A stretch of DNA of 64,000 bases from Streptomyces sp. Ru71 (GTDB lineage: Bacteria; Actinomycetota; Actinomycetes; Streptomycetales; Streptomycetaceae): assembly GCF_002920535.1 (NCBI RefSeq), contig NZ_PQSS01000009.1, positions 1-64,000 on the forward strand, given 5' to 3'. Every line of letters begins with the position of its first letter. Positions within the stretch are counted from its first letter, which is position 1. Positions 61,301 through 64,000 of the stretch are shown piece after piece. Below the pieces are notes generated by a model. It had not been told where the DNA came from. It made no database searches and saw nothing but the letters and a program-made list of their open reading frames with translations. The position numbers were made by a program, and so were the translations under genes.

Positions 61301-64000
61301 CGGTGAACGTCTCCGGCAAGACGCTGGCCCGCCCCAAGCGCGTCATCGCGCCGACGTCGGCCGCGTCCGCCGCGACCTGCACGGCCACCCCGGCCACCAA
61401 GGGCTGCCGCTCGCTGGAGTTCGTGTACGCCACGACCACCACCGCGAACGCCACCACCCTCGGTGACTTCGCCGGCCAGGTGAAGGAGATCCGCCTGTGG
61501 TCGACCGACCCCGGCGCCGCCGCGGCGACCTCCAAGGTCGTCCAGACCTACCGGTACGACGCCGCCGGCCGGCTCACCGAGACCTGGAACCCGCTGATCA
61601 GCCCCGCGCTGAAGACGACGTACGGCTACGACGCCGCGGGCCGCGTCACCCAGGTCACCCCGCCCGGTCAGCTGCCGTGGACGTTCACGTACGGCAAGGC
61701 CGGCTCCGGCAGCGCCGCCGGTGACGGCATGCTGCTCAAGGCGTCCCGGCCCGCGCTGAAGCAGGGCACCCTCGACGTCGTCGAGGGAGAGGCCGCCACC
61801 AGCGTCGTCTACGACGTGCCGCTCACCGGCACCAGCGCCCCCTACAAGATGGGCGCCGCCGACGTGCGGGCCTGGGGCCAGACGGACGCGCCGACCGACG
61901 CGACCGCCGTGTTCCCCGCCGACGCCGTCCCGGCGTCGAACGCGGGCAGCGCCCTGACCGCCACGTCCTACCAGCGCGCGGACATCACCTACATGGGCGC
62001 CTCGGGCCGTGCGGTGAACGCCGCGACGCCCGGCGGGCACATCACCACGACCGAGTACGACCGCTTCGGCAACACCGTCCGTGAGCTGACGGCGGCCAAC
62101 CGGGACGTGGCACTCGGCACGACCGCTAAGGACCGTGCGACGCAGGCCGAGCTGGGCATCGCCTCGCTCGCCTCGTCCGAACGCGCCGACCTGCTCACCA
62201 CCAAGTCCGTCTACAACGGCAACGGCACCCGGGAGCTGGAGGAGTTCGGCCCGCTGCACCGTATCGACCTCACGACCGACCTGAAGTCCGGCACCACCAC
62301 CCTGGTGGCGGCGGGCTCGCCGGTCACCGCCCGCAGCTGGACGGTCAACGCCTACGACGAGGGCCGCCCGACCGACGGCACCGCCAAGGTCAAGGACCAG
62401 GTCACCAAGGTCACCACCGGCGCCCAGGTCCGGGAGCACCCCGGTGTGCACGGCGACACGCGCGTCGTGCAGACCGTGTACGACTGGGCCAAGGGCCTGC
62501 CGGTGAAGTCCGTCCAGGACCCGGCCGGCCTGGCGATCACCACCACGACCGAGTACGACTCGCTGGGCCGTGTGGTCAAAACGTACAACACGGGCAGCAC
62601 CGGCGCCGACGCCGGAACCGTGGTGACCTCCTACTGGTCCGCGACCGGCACCGGCGCGTGCGCCGGCCGCCCGGAGTGGGCCGACCTGGTGTGCTCCACC
62701 GGACCGGGCGGCGCCATCACCGGTGGCGGCAGCAACCCGGCCCAACTGCCGACCACCACCACCGAGTACGACTGGTGGGGCAACGCCACGATCGGCACCG
62801 ACACCGCGAACGGCGTCACCCGCACCACGACCACCACGTACGACACGGCGGGCCGTCCCGTCACCGTGAAGGTCACCGGCGGCACCGGCCAGGCCGTCCC
62901 GGACGCCACCACCGAGTACGACCCGGCCACCGGGCAGGAGTCCCGTACGACGTCGCCGACCGGCGGCACCATCACGCGGGTCTACGACAAGCTCGGCCGG
63001 CTCGCCTCGTACACCGACGCCGACGGCGGAAAGACCACGACCGAGTACGACCTGCTGGACCGCCCGGTCAAGGTCAGCGACACCGTCCCGTCCAGCGTCA
63101 CCTTCACGTACGACCACACCGTCGAGCCGCGCGGCCTGGCCACCAAGGCCACGGACTCCGTCGCGGGCGTCTTCCAGGCGACTTACGACGCGGACGGCTC
63201 GGTCGCCACGGAGAAGCTGCCCGGCGGCTACACGGCCACCCAGACCGAGGACACCACCGGCGCTGCGGTCGACCGCACCTACACCCGTGACAGCGACGGC
63301 ACCGTGGTGATGTCCGACGCGGTCACCGAGTCCGTGCAGGGCCAGACCACCAGCCACGCCGGCTGGTCGGACCAGACCTACCGCTACGACGCCGCCGGGC
63401 GTCTCGTCCAGGTCGACGACACCGTGGACACGGTCTGCACCCGGCGGACCTACGGATTCGACAAGCACGCCAACCGCACATCCCTGACCACGGCCGCCTC
63501 GGCGCCCGGTCTGGACTGCCCGACCACCGGAGGCACCAGCAAGACCTCGACGTTCGACAGCGCCGACCGCATCACCGACACGGGCTACGCCTACGACGCG
63601 TTCGGCCGCACCACCACCCTGCCGGGCGGCGTGAGCGTCGGCTACTACGCCAACGACCTCGCCTACCAGCAGACCGTCGGAACCAAGCGGCAGACCTGGA
63701 CCCTCGACGCCGCCCTGCGCTTCCGCGGCTGGACCGTGGAGAGCAACAGCGGCGGGACCTGGTCGCCGACCGAGAACAAGCTCAACCACTACGACGGCGA
63801 CAACGACAATCCGCGCTGGATCATCGAGAACACCGCCACCGGCGCCCTGACCCGCAACGTGGACTCCCTCTCCGGGAACCTCGGCGCGGTCACCAGCGCC
63901 ACCGGTGACACGGTGCTGCAGTTCACCGACATCCACGGCGACGTGGCACTCCAGCTCCCGCTCAACGCGGGCGAGGCCCCGATCGTTCTGGACACCGACG
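58321..64000 (+). CDS. Giant secreted YD/RHS-repeat protein (partial, runs off the window)
   Basis: At least 1,893 codons in one open frame from ATG 58321. A basic start and hydrophobic segment VAGSVALALAVSLLDGAS (about 24-45) form a signal peptide. Residues about 60-320 are strand-rich (AGPIRFQEDGRWRPVDLTLV). About 325-500 resemble a DNRLRE domain (FDTYVQQGETVDWSADTELD; VTTLVQEWASAKAAKSHMGL), followed by Ig/Fn3-like sections. YD repeats begin near 1077 (YRYDAAGRLTETWN, YGYDAAGRVTQV, TEYDRFGNTVRE, TTYDTAGRPVTV, YDKLGRLASYTDAD) and continue to the end. RHS/YD shells encapsulate C-terminal toxins or bind carbohydrates. The C-terminal variable domain is beyond the window. Confidence 0.95.
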   Translation, partial: MTIHKPAPHERGRPWSGGTLRYVAGSVALALAVSLLDGASTAAAADADKAAKQSKPAVTQAADIPSARVAARLSGRRVEALSERTETSTTWANKDGSLTTELTAGPIRFQEDGRWRPVDLTLVEQAGGAVEPVGHPNGLRLNVGGGAKARSLREAATAGARDLVTLGEGDQQITLQWKGGLPKPKLDGTRATYVDALPGADVVVEATRTGYEQYVDIRQRPATTGYTYTLPLKAKGLNVKQLKDGSVLFTDRKNNRRAVMPAPVMWDATTDKVSGEHTHRAKVGLKVVQRRGSVDLVLTPDEKFLADPQTKYPVTVDPSTSALSNVFDTYVQQGETVDWSADTELDLGNPGTKNADGTFRTARSFISWNTAPIADALVMDAKLSLWNFHSGNYTGSSCPNQPWEVWSTGAASTSSRWTAQPAWIAQKATSSETRGNASCTTQPDGWINADVTTLVQEWASAKAAKSHMGLRASDETVTGQWKRVNSANAAANPPKLVVTYNYRPRTGTKQEAGPPYYSYSGAYVVNTTTPTLRDTFVDPNGDKVNGTFQIFDSATNTQVGNVIVSPWVNSGQVASVTVPAGVLGNGKTYKFRTSPYDGTHYNLGWSEWKTFTVDTSAPSAPTSITSTDYPSTAWVRGAGQAGTFTVTPSGTDHNWLEWTLDGVTWTKVSTGGSTAAKALSIAPPKDGTHTLQVRQVDKADNKSEAVEYTFHAGPGGFVQPDEGERTARRLPLVAEADGSKYDKVSFSWRRSEADAWTQIPAAHVTSDGTPLTAWPVPLTAGRNAPLVWDATSTVDPDGTVQIKADFTGPNSASGSTQPLNVVVDRTASGAATDEIGPGQLNLLTGDFTLSATDTTHFDLSVTRTASSRKPDAGAQQAGQVAIFGKEWVSGTAAEATDSDYSHLQRISDTAVAVVDLEGEEISFTANAAKTGWIPEPGSEELTLTGSVTGSFTLSDTEGTVTEFTKPDPAATTWQVSSALMDGLAQTSTTVVSETVNVSGKTLARPKRVIAPTSAASAATCTATPATKGCRSLEFVYATTTTANATTLGDFAGQVKEIRLWSTDPGAAAATSKVVQTYRYDAAGRLTETWNPLISPALKTTYGYDAAGRVTQVTPPGQLPWTFTYGKAGSGSAAGDGMLLKASRPALKQGTLDVVEGEAATSVVYDVPLTGTSAPYKMGAADVRAWGQTDAPTDATAVFPADAVPASNAGSALTATSYQRADITYMGASGRAVNAATPGGHITTTEYDRFGNTVRELTAANRDVALGTTAKDRATQAELGIASLASSERADLLTTKSVYNGNGTRELEEFGPLHRIDLTTDLKSGTTTLVAAGSPVTARSWTVNAYDEGRPTDGTAKVKDQVTKVTTGAQVREHPGVHGDTRVVQTVYDWAKGLPVKSVQDPAGLAITTTTEYDSLGRVVKTYNTGSTGADAGTVVTSYWSATGTGACAGRPEWADLVCSTGPGGAITGGGSNPAQLPTTTTEYDWWGNATIGTDTANGVTRTTTTTYDTAGRPVTVKVTGGTGQAVPDATTEYDPATGQESRTTSPTGGTITRVYDKLGRLASYTDADGGKTTTEYDLLDRPVKVSDTVPSSVTFTYDHTVEPRGLATKATDSVAGVFQATYDADGSVATEKLPGGYTATQTEDTTGAAVDRTYTRDSDGTVVMSDAVTESVQGQTTSHAGWSDQTYRYDAAGRLVQVDDTVDTVCTRRTYGFDKHANRTSLTTAASAPGLDCPTTGGTSKTSTFDSADRITDTGYAYDAFGRTTTLPGGVSVGYYANDLAYQQTVGTKRQTWTLDAALRFRGWTVESNSGGTWSPTENKLNHYDGDNDNPRWIIENTATGALTRNVDSLSGNLGAVTSATGDTVLQFTDIHGDVALQLPLNAGEAPIVLDTD

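Noticed and set aside
58909..63936. A 1,675-codon open frame on the minus strand opposite the YD-repeat gene
   Set aside because: It is the antisense shadow of a GC-rich gene: composition dominated by Gly, Val, Arg, no domain, and the sense frame has a signal peptide and clear YD repeats.
1..64000. Secondary-metabolite gene cluster
   Set aside because: A methyltransferase, an ABM protein, a quinone reductase and exporters are present, but they are scattered, each with its own regulator or isolated, and no core synthase is visible.

Overview
High-GC actinobacterial DNA, almost certainly from a Streptomyces chromosome and most like an accessory or arm region. The codon usage and RBS style fit. 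So do the gene families: CebR-type LacI with GH6 cellulases, mycothiol-dependent DinB-like enzymes, a CmlR-type chloramphenicol exporter, DUF3224 and DM13 proteins, and a giant YD-repeat protein. About 45 genes look intact. They are separated by an unusually large amount of decayed coding sequence: at least five insertion-sequence types (IS5-type, IS481, IS21, IS701, Tn3) and fragments of host genes (glyoxalase, TsaD, DHA2 exporter, PP2C phosphatase, Ser/Thr kinase, SnoaL-like protein, UPP synthase).

Layout. 0-6.4 kb: the end of a 36-residue-repeat protein, a DinB-like enzyme, a membrane protein, a divergent tautomerase/MarR pair, a lone IS21 istB and a SUKH protein. 6.5-9 kb: a chloramphenicol exporter behind a candidate leader peptide and hairpin, followed by a dead IS481. 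9-12 kb: a DUF1345 membrane protein, an apparently intact IS5-type transposase, and remnants of a type I-E CRISPR array without cas genes. 12.4-22.7 kb: a secreted beta-propeller-like protein, a DUF6417-PAP2 operon, a flavin/PLP-oxidase-like protein, a pentapeptide-repeat membrane protein, and two decayed copies of the same IS. 22.7-25.8 kb: MscL with a C-terminal zinc ribbon and a membrane protein fused to a MazF/PemK-like domain. 26-29.6 kb: a cellulose island of two secreted GH6 enzymes divergent from a CebR-type repressor, with matching operators between them. 29.8-36.5 kb: gene wreckage, an ABM-domain protein, an NCS1 permease with a Cys-rich tail, a MerR/quinone-oxidoreductase pair and a dead IS481. 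36.5-44.1 kb: ankyrin, GNAT, Mrr-like nuclease, DM13 and amidase genes, an XRE regulator and an NCS2 purine permease. 44-50 kb: more wreckage, RidA, MerR and MBL-fold genes. 50.6-57.5 kb: a methyltransferase/TetR pair with two identical-pattern operators, a Tn3 remnant, an MFS/ArsR pair, a dienelactone-hydrolase-like protein without its nucleophile, DUF3224, and a duplicated segment. 58.3 kb to the end: the first 1,893 codons of a secreted YD/RHS-type protein that runs off the window.

How the genes work together. The clearest units are regulator-target pairs with visible operators: MarR/tautomerase, CebR/GH6, MerR/quinone oxidoreductase, TetR/methyltransferase and ArsR/MFS. No complete biosynthetic cluster and no complete defence system is visible. 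The best candidates for something less described are the membrane-anchored MazF-like protein, the cas-less CRISPR relic interrupted by 400 bp, the chloramphenicol-exporter leader, the pore-like DUF1345 protein, and the paired blocks duplicated 16 kb apart. Function calls rest on recognising families by eye; no database search was run.
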